Source: Desulfobacterales bacterium (GTDB lineage: Bacteria; Desulfobacterota; DSM-4660; Desulfatiglandales; Desulfatiglandaceae). From it: a DNA stretch of 8,357 bases. Under the pieces are notes generated by a model. The model ran no database searches. It saw only the letters and a list, made by a program, of their open reading frames with translations, and had not been told where the DNA came from. Made by a program: the position numbers and the translations under genes. Positions 1-6,118 of the stretch are shown piece by piece (the stretch's first letter is position 1; every line of letters starts with the position of its first letter). Location of the stretch: NCBI GenBank assembly GCA_021107495.1, contig JAIOSR010000295.1:1-8357 (forward strand). Reading direction: 5' to 3'.

Positions 1-555
1 AATGCACAATCATCGGGAAACACCCTGCTCGGAAAAAATGATCCCCTCCTGGTGATCATTGATATGCAGGAACGGCTTATTCCCGTCATTGCGGACAAGG
101 AGATGGTTATTGAAAACATTGTCAGGCTTGCAAAATTCTCCAGGATTATCGGGCTTCCGGTTCTTATTACGGAACAACAGAACCTTGGAGATACGCTCCC
201 TGAAATTCGTGAGGAACTTAAGGATATTGAACCCATTACCAAACTGGAATTTGACTGTTTTGGTTCCAATGAGTTTTCTGAGAGGATCAGAAAACAGGAC
301 AGAAATACCCTGATCATCGCCGGAATTGAGGCCCATATCTGTGTGGCCCAGACAGCCCTTCATGCCCACCCTGACTATGCGGTGCATGTAGTGAGTGATG
401 CGGTTTCCTCCCGGTCCCTTCATAATCGGGATGTTGCCCTTAAAAGAATGCGGCAGCAAGGTATTACTGTTACGTCCACCGAGATGTTGATCTATGAATT
501 GCTGGGAAAAGCAGGAACCGATACGTTCAGGGAAGCCCTTAAACTGGTCAAGTGA
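1..555 (+). CDS. Isochorismatase-family cysteine hydrolase (5' end outside window)
   Basis: The reading frame is open from base 1 to the TGA at 553-555, so the true start lies upstream. The GTG at 52 sits inside the conserved first strand and would remove the residues just before the catalytic Asp, so it is not the likely start. The family fold is clear: a V-I-I-D-M-Q strand with the nucleophile-activating Asp (codon 61-63), a Lys in T-K-L-E-F-D (codon 241-243), and the nucleophilic Cys in E-A-H-I-C-V-A-Q (codon 340-342). Together these give the Asp-Lys-Cys triad of the isochorismatase/nicotinamidase superfamily. About 184 residues are visible, near full length for a stand-alone cytoplasmic member. 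The family hydrolyses amides or the isochorismate vinyl ether. The substrate cannot be read from the sequence, and no siderophore or NAD genes are adjacent. Family assignment is firm; function within it is open. Confidence 0.9.
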   Translation, partial: NAQSSGNTLLGKNDPLLVIIDMQERLIPVIADKEMVIENIVRLAKFSRIIGLPVLITEQQNLGDTLPEIREELKDIEPITKLEFDCFGSNEFSERIRKQDRNTLIIAGIEAHICVAQTALHAHPDYAVHVVSDAVSSRSLHNRDVALKRMRQQGITVTSTEMLIYELLGKAGTDTFREALKLVK

Positions 556-614
556 TTAATGAGGTTTATTGTGGAGGGCCTTTAGTGGTCTGCATTTGAA
601 CAAGCTCCGAGCAG

Positions 615-757
615 AAAATCCCCCTCAATCCCCCTTTAGAAAGGGGGACAGTATGGAGTTTCCCCTTTGTAAAAGAAGGACTGTATCGACTCCCCTTTTG
701 TAAAAGAGGGACTGTATCGACTCCCCCCTTTTTTAAAGGGGGGTCAGGGGGGATTTT
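615..757. repeat. C/G-rich palindrome-cluster repeat with terminal inverted repeats
   Basis: The ends form an inverted repeat of 23 nt (615-637 against the complement of 735-757) matching at 19 of 23 positions. Inside are three direct repeats of about 31 nt starting near 629, 660 and 691, each a C4-5/T3-4 ... A3-4/G palindrome followed by a G-A-C-T-G-T-A-T-C-G-A-C-like spacer. A last palindrome follows at 723-743. The first palindrome (630-637/640-647) and the last (723-731/735-743) are perfect 8- and 9-bp hairpins. I recognise this as the palindromic repeat type common between genes in deltaproteobacteria and other environmental bacteria; its copy number here cannot be judged. It could terminate transcription from the upstream gene or fold as RNA. 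A minus-strand open frame across it (566-802) is an artefact of the repeat and is not called. Confidence 0.8.
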
Positions 758-836
758 ACATATCGGCTTGATTCCAGCTACATCATATCCTATCAAAAAC
801 AATATAATGGTCTACACGGTAAACGGGAACTAAGGC

Positions 837-1301
837 ATGACGTTATTGAAAATCATTTCAGGCGCACAGACCGGGGTTGACCGCGCTGCCCTGGATGCGG
901 CCCTTGAATTAGGAATACCGCACGGCGGATGGGTCCCTAAAGGTCGAAAGGCGGAAGACGGCATTATTCCCGAAAAATACAACATGATGGAAATGCCCAC
1001 TGAGCGCTATGCCGGTCGAACAGAACGGAATATCCTGGATTCCGACGGCACCCTGATCATTTCGCGCGGCCCACTCACAGAAGGTTCGGATCTCACCCGG
1101 CAGTTGGCAATAAAACATGAACGCCCCTGGCTCCATACGGATCTTGAAAGGATTGGCGCGACTGAAGCCGAAAGGACAATACGCGTCTGGCTTGAGCGTA
1201 ACGGGATAAGTGTATTGAACGTGGCGGGACCCCGGGCCAGCAAAGATCCCGGTATATACAGGTTGACCCGGGACATCCTCAAGAGAGCAATAAAGGAGTA
1301 A
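837..1301 (+). CDS. Putative molybdenum-cofactor carrier, YpsA-related SLOG-fold protein
   Basis: This is a 154-aa cytoplasmic protein of the cpYpsA-related / putative molybdenum carrier family, which has a Rossmann-like nucleotide-binding SLOG fold. Seen motifs: S-G-A-Q-T-G-V-D at residues 8-15 (the phosphate-binding loop typical of the family), G-G-W-V-P-K-G near 30-36, a D-G-T-L-I-I strand near 70-75, T-E-G-S-D-L-T at 81-87, and N-V-A-G-P-R-A-S at 128-135 followed by D-P-G-I-Y. Length matches the family. The ATG at 837 is taken because the nucleotide-binding strand begins immediately after it; the ribosome-binding site is weak (GGGA near 825). The biochemical role of the family is only partly known: some members bind molybdenum cofactor, others are linked to nucleotide-derivative signalling. 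No molybdopterin genes adjoin it, so Moco binding is a family inference. Confidence 0.85.
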   Translation: MTLLKIISGAQTGVDRAALDAALELGIPHGGWVPKGRKAEDGIIPEKYNMMEMPTERYAGRTERNILDSDGTLIISRGPLTEGSDLTRQLAIKHERPWLHTDLERIGATEAERTIRVWLERNGISVLNVAGPRASKDPGIYRLTRDILKRAIKE

Positions 1302-1316
1302 CCACTCAGGTTGTCT

Positions 1317-1566
1317 GGTTCAGGGTTCACGGTTCACGGTTAATCCCGATTTTCTCGGGATTTTCTTCATATTTCAGTGCCCCATAAAAAATTTAGCGCT
1401 GAACTTACGGGCTAAACAGGTCGGGGTATCGAAAGAACCGGATAAACGCTGGAGTCGTCTCGGGATCGAAATCTTCTTTTATTAGTTTAACCTTGACGAA
1501 CTTTTGGACTTTTTGTGAGACCATCGACCTTGAACCGTGAACTCTGAACCCTGAACCTGTGAACGG
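1317..1566. repeat. Noncoding element bounded by inverted heptamer arrays
   Basis: The left edge carries GGTTCAG, GGTTCAC, GGTTCAC and GGTT in exact 7-nt steps (1317-1341). The right edge carries TGAACNN heptamers at 1531, 1538, 1545 and 1552, then one at 1560 after an 8-nt step. The two arrays are complementary, so the about 250-nt stretch is bounded by long inverted repeats. Between them lie the terminator at 1342-1367 and a second hairpin, TTTAGC (1392-1397) pairing with GCTAAA (1411-1416). No coding frame is evident. The right end overlaps the 3' end of the M48 protease gene: the last bases of the array run into its TAA stop. The arrangement resembles a nonautonomous mobile or expanding repeat; mobility is inference. 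Confidence 0.65.
1342..1367 (+). terminator. Rho-independent terminator after the Moco-carrier-like gene
   Basis: AATCCCGA (1342-1349) pairs perfectly with TCGGGATT (1355-1362) around a 5-nt loop. The T-rich run TTCTT follows on the plus strand. It lies about 40 nt after the stop at 1301, as expected for the end of that transcript. The minus-strand reading lacks a T tail, so it is called for the plus strand only. Confidence 0.75.
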
Positions 1567-2805
1567 TTACAAATCCATTTTCCGAATGGCCCGGATTCGT
1601 TCAAGCACGGGCGGGTGGCTGTAGCTCAGGAATACCTTGAGGGGGTGGGGAGTGAGGTTTGAGAGGTTTTCAACGCTCAGCTTTTTCAGGGCCGCAATCA
1701 TTGATAACGGTTTTTTATAGGTTTTCACCGAATAGGAATCCGCCTCGTATTCGTTTCTGCGGGATAGCATGTTCCCGAACACGGAGAGAATCATCTCAAT
1801 GGGGGCATAGAGAAAGGCAAAAAACAGGAGACTGGCATAAATGGACATTTCCTGCATTCTAAATGCCGCAAAGAGATCCCTGTTATTGATGAACAGAGAG
1901 AGGATATAAAACATGAGCCCGGTAGTCAGGATCGATATAATCATGGATTTGAGTATGTGCCTTTTCTTGTAGTGGCCCATTTCATGGGCAAGAACGGAAA
2001 CGAGTTCTTCTGTTGTGTGTTTTTCCATAAGGGTGTCAAAAAGGACGATCCTTCGAAATTTGCCGAACCCGGTGAAAAAGGCATTGGACTTGGTTGAGCG
2101 TTTTGATCCATCCATTGTGAACACGCCTTTCATTTTAAAGTCCTGTGAACCGGCATAGTCATTAATGGCGTTTTTCAGGTCACCCTTTTCCAGGGGGAAA
2201 AATTTGTTACAGATCGGCATTATAATGACCGGGGCAATAAATATTAGAAATAACTGGAAAAGTGTTATGGCAATCCAGCAATAGAGCCAGGCCCAGGGTC
2301 CGGCCTTCTCAAAAAACCATAGGACAACCGACAGAATGATTCCACCGATTACCGCACCCAGGAGGCAGGTTTTCAGTATGTCCAAGACAAATGTCTTCGG
2401 AGTCGTCTTGTTGAAACCATATCTTTCTTCAATGACAAAGGTACTGTAGATGGAAAAGGGGATCAGCAATATCTGGGATGCCAACATAAGCACACCGGCG
2501 AAAATCAGGCCGGTCAGGATACTCCCCAGATTGAAGCTTCGGGCAAACTGGTCCACAAAATTAAATCCGCCGAAAAGTATAAAGGCAATGGTAACAGGTG
2601 TCACAATGGAGTCGCTTACAATTCCAAAACGAGTGTTTTCCCTGAGATACTCCTGAGATTTTTTGTATTTATCCGCATCATAGCAATCCCCGAACTCTTC
2701 AGGCAGTTCTGTCTTGACGTGCCGCGCATTCAATGTGTCAACGACCAGGTCCAGCAGATAGGTCCCGATCAGGACGGCAAGAATGATGATAAGAAAATAA
2801 TTCAT
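1567..2805 (-). CDS. M48-family membrane zinc metalloprotease, Ste24/CAAX-protease type
   Basis: A 412-aa integral membrane protease. The zinc site is complete: H-E-M-G-H at residues 274-278 (His274 and His278 ligands, Glu275 catalytic) and the third ligand Glu352 in N-E-Y-E-A-D. A conserved S-H-P-P-V-L-E-R-I motif lies near the C terminus. Hydrophobic segments at about 2-22, 68-82, 95-120, 145-165, 172-197, 288-306 and 325-345 fit a multi-pass protein, and the V-I-E-E-R-Y-G-F-N-K-T-T motif before the third helical pair is typical of Ste24-like rather than HtpX-like members. In eukaryotes the family processes prenylated proteins; in bacteria it is usually a quality-control or peptide-degrading membrane protease, and the substrate here is unknown. 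The ATG at 2805 has AGAGGA upstream. It lies 10 nt after the radical SAM stop, so the two are probably cotranscribed. Its stop codon abuts a repeat array. Confidence 0.93.
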   Translation of the reverse strand: MNYFLIIILAVLIGTYLLDLVVDTLNARHVKTELPEEFGDCYDADKYKKSQEYLRENTRFGIVSDSIVTPVTIAFILFGGFNFVDQFARSFNLGSILTGLIFAGVLMLASQILLIPFSIYSTFVIEERYGFNKTTPKTFVLDILKTCLLGAVIGGIILSVVLWFFEKAGPWAWLYCWIAITLFQLFLIFIAPVIIMPICNKFFPLEKGDLKNAINDYAGSQDFKMKGVFTMDGSKRSTKSNAFFTGFGKFRRIVLFDTLMEKHTTEELVSVLAHEMGHYKKRHILKSMIISILTTGLMFYILSLFINNRDLFAAFRMQEMSIYASLLFFAFLYAPIEMILSVFGNMLSRRNEYEADSYSVKTYKKPLSMIAALKKLSVENLSNLTPHPLKVFLSYSHPPVLERIRAIRKMDL

Positions 2806-2815
2806 TTATGATCCT

Positions 2816-4411
2816 CTAATCACCTGGGAGTGCCTCAGGTTCTGGGAGGTCTTCCCATGTGTTTATGTACTGCAGTTCACGTGCCATTTTTTCTGATTCC
2901 TCCCAAGAAAGGCCTTTTTTGGTTTCATATCTGTACCCGTAACGTCTGCCATGCCTTTCCTTTTCTTCCCTGAACACCCGTGTGATACCAAATTTTTCGG
3001 GATTCCGGTCCAATTCCGTTTCCCCTTCAAGATTAAAAGCCTGCACCACGCATGTTGTGTAGAGGTCCTTATTTTCCTCAAGAAAACGTCTTGTCTTTTC
3101 TACTTCTTCCGCGGTTTCGGTCGGAAATCCTATCATACACGAAATGGATGTCTTAATCCCGGCTCCCACAAAATTCTTCAAGACCGGCTTGACATGTTTA
3201 ACCCTTATGCCTTTCCCCATAAGATCCAGCACTCGCTGGTTATAGGATTCAAGGCCGAAGACCACCTTGTAGCACCCGGCCCGTGCCATGAGCCTGCACA
3301 ATTCGGGGGTAAACGCCTTCTCAAGACGGGCGTTGCATTTCCATTTGAAATCAAGCCCCCTTGAAACAATTTCATTTGACAGCGCCCCACAGCGCTTTGG
3401 AGGCATGGCGTCATCCACCAAATGAATGTAGCTGCATCCGAACCTTTTTTTCATGTTGAGCATGTCTTCAACCACATGGGGGATCTTCCTGAATTCCGTT
3501 TTCCTGCCGTGGATTTCCCTGTACGTACAGAAAACGCACTTGCCCCAGTAGCATCCCCTGCTCGTGATCAAAGGGAGTATGACTCCCCCAAGCAAATAGC
3601 GATGCAGGTGAAGATCCTGAAATTCCGGTGTTGTCAATTCGTTTATGGATTGTGGTGTGTCAACTCGATTTCGGATGACTTTTCCTTCTTTGAAATAAAT
3701 CAGGTTGGGTACGGCTGAAAGGGAGGAACCGGTTTTAATGCAGTCTGCAAGCATATTCAAAGGCTTTTCTCCATTGGAGACAATCATGCTGTCAATTAAA
3801 CCCGACATCTCCGGAAATGATGACAAATCTTCGGCCAGTTTGGTTACCTGCGGTCCCCCGATAACCAGATGTGCCCCGGCAACCTGTTGCTTAATAATCT
3901 TCGCCAATTCAAAAGACTTTGAAAGCTGGTTTGGAAAAACAATGCTTATGCCCACAATTCCAGGGCCTTCTTTTTTCAGCCATGGAATTACATCTTCCTT
4001 CAGAAAGGAAGCAAATTCATTATCACCATGTTTTGGCAGACTTGACATAATATGATGGATCGACTGATAACCCGCTTCAAATTCATACTTTTTGAAAAGC
4101 CTGTCATAGGCCCACCTTAAATGCCGTCGCGCCTGCTTCATATGCTTTTTCGGAACACTGCCGTGGGCGAGAAGAAGAGATCTGGACTCCCTGATCCAGG
4201 GTGTAGCTTTGAGGATCTCTTTTTTCTCCGCAAGGGTAGTGCAATCATTTTCAAGATCCTTTTTACAAAGGACATGGTAAAAAAAATCGAGGTTAAGATC
4301 CTTCAAGACTACATCGTGTCCCGCCGCTTTCAGAGAAGCATAAAGAGAGGGGAGACTGAGATATGGCGATCTGGGATTGCACCGTGGCGGATATAGGAGT
4401 ACCGTCTTCAT
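2816..4411 (-). CDS. B12-binding-type radical SAM protein
   Basis: A 531-aa cytoplasmic protein. The N-terminal part resembles the cobalamin-binding domain of radical SAM enzymes: a Y-P-P start strand, P-Y-L-S-L-P-S-L-Y-A-S-L near 16-27, V-G-I-S-I at 153-157 and I-G-G-P-Q at 184-188. The radical SAM domain follows with S-R-G-C-Y-W-G-K-C-V-F-C. Cys287, Cys292 and Cys295 give C-x4-C-x2-C, not the usual C-x3-C-x2-C. A later F-G-L-E-S (385-389) and M-I-G-F-P-T-E-T (426-433) are typical of the class. ATG at 4411 is chosen because AAGGAAG stands 7 nt upstream and the conserved domain begins right after it; an in-frame TTG at 4450 would add 13 unconserved residues. Members carry out methylations, ring or C-C chemistry in lipid, cofactor and peptide pathways; the substrate is unknown. 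It heads a unit with the M48 protease. Confidence 0.9.
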   Translation of the reverse strand: MKTVLLYPPRCNPRSPYLSLPSLYASLKAAGHDVVLKDLNLDFFYHVLCKKDLENDCTTLAEKKEILKATPWIRESRSLLLAHGSVPKKHMKQARRHLRWAYDRLFKKYEFEAGYQSIHHIMSSLPKHGDNEFASFLKEDVIPWLKKEGPGIVGISIVFPNQLSKSFELAKIIKQQVAGAHLVIGGPQVTKLAEDLSSFPEMSGLIDSMIVSNGEKPLNMLADCIKTGSSLSAVPNLIYFKEGKVIRNRVDTPQSINELTTPEFQDLHLHRYLLGGVILPLITSRGCYWGKCVFCTYREIHGRKTEFRKIPHVVEDMLNMKKRFGCSYIHLVDDAMPPKRCGALSNEIVSRGLDFKWKCNARLEKAFTPELCRLMARAGCYKVVFGLESYNQRVLDLMGKGIRVKHVKPVLKNFVGAGIKTSISCMIGFPTETAEEVEKTRRFLEENKDLYTTCVVQAFNLEGETELDRNPEKFGITRVFREEKERHGRRYGYRYETKKGLSWEESEKMARELQYINTWEDLPEPEALPGD

Positions 4412-4715
4412 GGAAGTTCTTCCTTGCTGTAATCTATCTTTGATATCCAATGTGTCTGGCTTTTAGCATATTTTATAGAAAAGAAACATACTATTAAAAG
4501 GGGACCGGCGCTTTATTTGTTTAACACGGTTTGCGGAATCAATGAAGGATCATCTCCAAAAGAGTTGATCTAAATGAAGGGGTTTAGTACGATAGATAGG
4601 AGTTGTGGTATTATTTGCCTGGCCCTCCAAACCTCATTTTGTGCAAAATTTCTTGTTGCCATGAGATGAGACTTCTTATATATCTTTATATATTCTCACG
4701 CCACAAAAGGGGATT

Positions 4716-4743
4716 ATTATACCTGAGTTGAGTCAAAACTCAA
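4716..4743 (-). promoter_or_regulatory. Sigma70-like promoter for the radical SAM/M48 unit
   Basis: Read on the minus strand: TTGAGT (4743-4738), a 16-nt spacer, then a perfect TATAAT (4721-4716). This predicts transcription toward the radical SAM gene from about 4709. The -35 hexamer lies inside the palindromes at 4728-4748, so a regulator bound there could block or assist it. The spacing and hexamers are seen; activity is inferred. Confidence 0.5.
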
Positions 4744-4748
4744 TTGAG
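4728..4748. promoter_or_regulatory. Overlapping palindromes, candidate operator
   Basis: TTGAGT (4728-4733) and ACTCAA (4738-4743) form a 6-bp inverted repeat around CAAA. Overlapping it, CTCAATTGAG (4739-4748) is a perfect 10-bp palindrome. The cluster sits between divergent units and covers the -35 of the minus promoter. It may be a dimeric repressor site acting on both units; no cognate regulator is in the window. Confidence 0.35.
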
Positions 4749-4824
4749 GAGGTTTCAGGATTCAGTTAAATCGCCCTGTATCGCTCATTTAAGGTTATAA
4801 TTCAATCAACAATGGAGGTGCGTG

Positions 4825-5715
4825 ATGGACTATGTTCGCTATATAGAAAAAACCCATGAGTATTACCATAATTTGGGCTACGAAAAGAGCTACAGCTACG
4901 CCTACAACGAAGGCACTCCATTTACCCCTTTGAAGAAACCGCTCTCTGAATGCAGGGTGACGCTCGTGACTACCGCTTCCTTCGTGCTGTTAGACGAGGC
5001 AGGCAATCCTTCGGAAGAGCCGCGAATGCTTGGCACCAATGAATTGGAGGTGTTTACGGCTCCCAGTGATTTACCCTCCGATCGCATCTTTTCAACCAGT
5101 GAGGATCATGATCGCTATCAGACGGACATGGCGGATATCAATGCCTTTTTTCCCACAACACGGATGAAAGAGTTTTTAGCTGAAGGGGTGTTCGATAGCC
5201 TGAGCAAAGCCTACTATCGCTCCCTGCCCAACTACAGCCATCGCAAGACGACCGAAGTGGATGGGCCGGAAATTTTGAGACGATGCCTGGAGGACAATGT
5301 CGATGTGGCCCTGTTGACCCCTGTCTGACCGGTATGTCATCAGACCGTGAGTCTGATTGCCAGAGTTCTGGAGGAGGGAGGGATCTCCACGGTAACTTTC
5401 ACCAATGCCCGTGATATAGCCGCCAGCGCCGGCAACCCACGTCAGGTATTCCTTAACTTTCCCCTGGGCAACCCTGCGGGGCGTCCTAATGACGCCGATA
5501 ATCAGCGCGACGTGCTGCGAGCAGGGCTTAAGCTGTTGGAGGAGGCCGACAAACCGGGAATCATTGTCGATCTTCCCTACGAGTGGTCCGAGAACACGGG
5601 GTGGATGAAAAAATTTATGACCGATGAGCAACCCTTCACTTCCGATGAAGCGGAGTCCACGCGGCAGAAAATGCTACAAAAAGCAAGGGAACAAAAGGCC
5701 AAACAACTAAAGTAA
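4825..5715 (+). CDS. Selenoprotein, GrdB/PrdB-like reductase family (Sec at codon 168, TGA 5326-5328)
   Basis: Reading through the TGA at 5326-5328 gives one continuous 296-aa protein ending at TAA 5713-5715. Without readthrough it splits into a 167-aa piece and a second frame starting at a false GTG (5347). Both halves match one family, the selenoprotein B family of glycine/sarcosine/betaine/D-proline reductases: R-V-T-L-V-T-T at 44-50, D-M-A-D-I-N-A-F-F-P at 101-110, an L-A-E-G-V segment, V-D-V-A-L-L-T-P-V-U-P-V-C-H-Q-T at 159-174, then V-F-L-N-F-P-L-G-N-P and I-V-D-L-P-Y-E-W later. U168-x-x-C171 is the redox motif; Cys often replaces Sec here in relatives. The ATG at 4825 has GGAGGTG 4 nt upstream; GTG at 4822 is an alternative. 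It is shorter than classical GrdB (about 435 aa) and nearer PrdB. No other reductase subunits adjoin, so it is probably not a canonical glycine reductase. Substrate unknown. Confidence 0.9.
5326..5361 (+). promoter_or_regulatory. Sec-recoded TGA with bacterial SECIS-like hairpin
   Basis: After the TGA at 5326-5328, ATCAGAC (5339-5345) pairs perfectly with GTCTGAT (5351-5357) around the 5-nt loop CGTGA. A lower stem GGTA/TGCC (5331-5334 with 5358-5361, one G-T wobble) extends it, with a 4-nt bulge on the 5' side. The loop starts 17 nt after the TGA and has G at its second position. These fit the published bacterial SECIS rules as I recall them: short apical loop, G in its first two bases, and about 16-37 nt from the UGA. 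The element lies inside the coding sequence, as in bacteria generally, where SelB binds it with Sec-tRNA. Confidence 0.75.
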
Positions 5716-5838
5716 CAGTGCCCCTTAGAGAGTCCTTAAAAACCCTTTCGCGGGAAGCGCTAAAGAGTGGAACCGGTTATCCTGGCCCATGGCGGTATGG
5801 AAGCGGGTTCCCATCAACGAAAAGACAAGGATGCAATC

Positions 5839-6075
5839 ATGAGCGACCGGCAAATCACGGTGTATTCGCAACCCTTCTGAGGCCCCTGTTCGGCACTGGC
5901 AGAGTATCTGACCAGCAACGATGTTAAATTTGATCGAAAAGATCTCATGATAGACGAAGAAGCCCGGGAGGAGTTGTTTAACCTGGGCGTTCGCTCCGCG
6001 CCTGCCCTGGTTGTAGACGGTGAAGTGGCTGTAGGTTTCGACAAGGCACGTATAGATGAATTGTTGAACCTTTGA
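5839..6075 (+). CDS. Glutaredoxin-like selenoprotein with UGPC active site (Sec at codon 14, TGA 5878-5880)
   Basis: A 78-aa protein when TGA 5878-5880 is read as selenocysteine. The N terminus reads I-T-V-Y-S-Q-P-F-U-G-P-C: the first strand and active-site loop of the glutaredoxin/NrdH thioredoxin fold, with U14 in place of the first Cys and C17 as resolving Cys. The cis-Pro loop is V-R-S-A-P (51-55), then A-L-V-V-D-G strand-turn and G-F-D-K-A-R-I-D-E-L-L helix, which complete the fold at normal length. The ATG at 5839 has AAGGA 7 nt upstream. The frame is open farther back (ATG 5797, GTG 5767), but that would add a tail absent from the family. It follows the GrdB/PrdB-like gene by 123 nt on the same strand, suggesting it reduces that protein's Sec-Cys bond; this is inferred. 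The gene ends in TGA 6073-6075, so UGA has two meanings within it. Confidence 0.88.
5896..5915 (+). promoter_or_regulatory. Candidate SECIS hairpin of the glutaredoxin-like selenoprotein
   Basis: CTGG (5896-5899) pairs with CCAG (5912-5915), then AGA (5901-5903) pairs with TCT (5907-5909) across a small internal loop, leaving the apical loop GTA. The loop starts 23 nt after the TGA and begins with G, which fits bacterial SECIS spacing. The stem is weaker than that of the upstream gene, and other foldings are possible. Confidence 0.45.
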
Positions 6076-6100
6076 TCGTTACTAAACGGAAAGACTAAAA

Positions 6101-6118
6101 GGTTTCGTGATCGAAACC
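6101..6118 (+). other. Perfect stem-loop just after the glutaredoxin-like gene
   Basis: GGTTTCG (6101-6107) pairs perfectly with CGAAACC (6112-6118) around TGAT, and a small GCTC/GAGC hairpin follows (6119-6122 with 6128-6131). No T run follows, so it is not a standard terminator. It could stabilise the mRNA 3' end. Its distance from the terminal TGA also falls within SECIS range (see findings). Confidence 0.45.

Larger units (their letters stand above)
4412..4824. other. Divergent intergenic control region
   Basis: This gap separates the minus-strand radical SAM unit from the plus-strand selenoprotein unit. It holds the minus promoter and palindromes described separately, a two-fold element ATTTTG-TG-CAAAAT at 4636-4649, and an AT-rich interrupted inverted repeat near 4667-4697. 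A TATAAT stands at 4796-4801 before the selenoprotein gene, but no matching -35 is seen. From the predicted minus start near 4709 the radical SAM leader would be about 300 nt long. I looked for a cobalamin riboswitch and saw no B12-box-like sequence. A 30-codon minus frame (4662-4570) has no ribosome-binding site and is not called. Confidence 0.6.

Noticed and set aside
629..744. Possible short CRISPR array (31-nt units)
   Set aside because: The units are repeated throughout, including the spacer part, and are contiguous; there are no unique spacers and no cas genes.
566..802. 78-codon minus-strand open frame
   Set aside because: It is the translation of the palindromic repeat (repeated P-P-L-K-K-G-G-like peptides) and a typical spurious gene call.
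4570..4662. 30-codon minus-strand frame in the radical SAM leader, considered as a precursor peptide
   Set aside because: No ribosome-binding site, no Cys- or Gly-rich core and no recognisable leader motif.
4412..4710. Cobalamin riboswitch in the long leader of the B12-type radical SAM gene
   Set aside because: No B12-box-like sequence or matching stem arrangement was seen by eye; a covariance-model search would settle it.
5326..5328. TGA as a nonsense mutation or as a reassigned Trp codon
   Set aside because: A nonsense mutation would not fall exactly on the redox Cys/Sec position in two adjacent genes. Reassignment is excluded because other genes here (ending at 555 and 8332) use TGA as stop.
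5347..5715. Separate gene starting at GTG 5347
   Set aside because: It is the second half of the GrdB/PrdB-like selenoprotein; the GTG lies inside the SECIS loop and no ribosome-binding site fits.
5718..5927. 69-codon plus-strand frame between the selenoprotein genes
   Set aside because: It runs in another frame over the glutaredoxin-like gene and resembles no family; the UGPC reading explains the sequence better.
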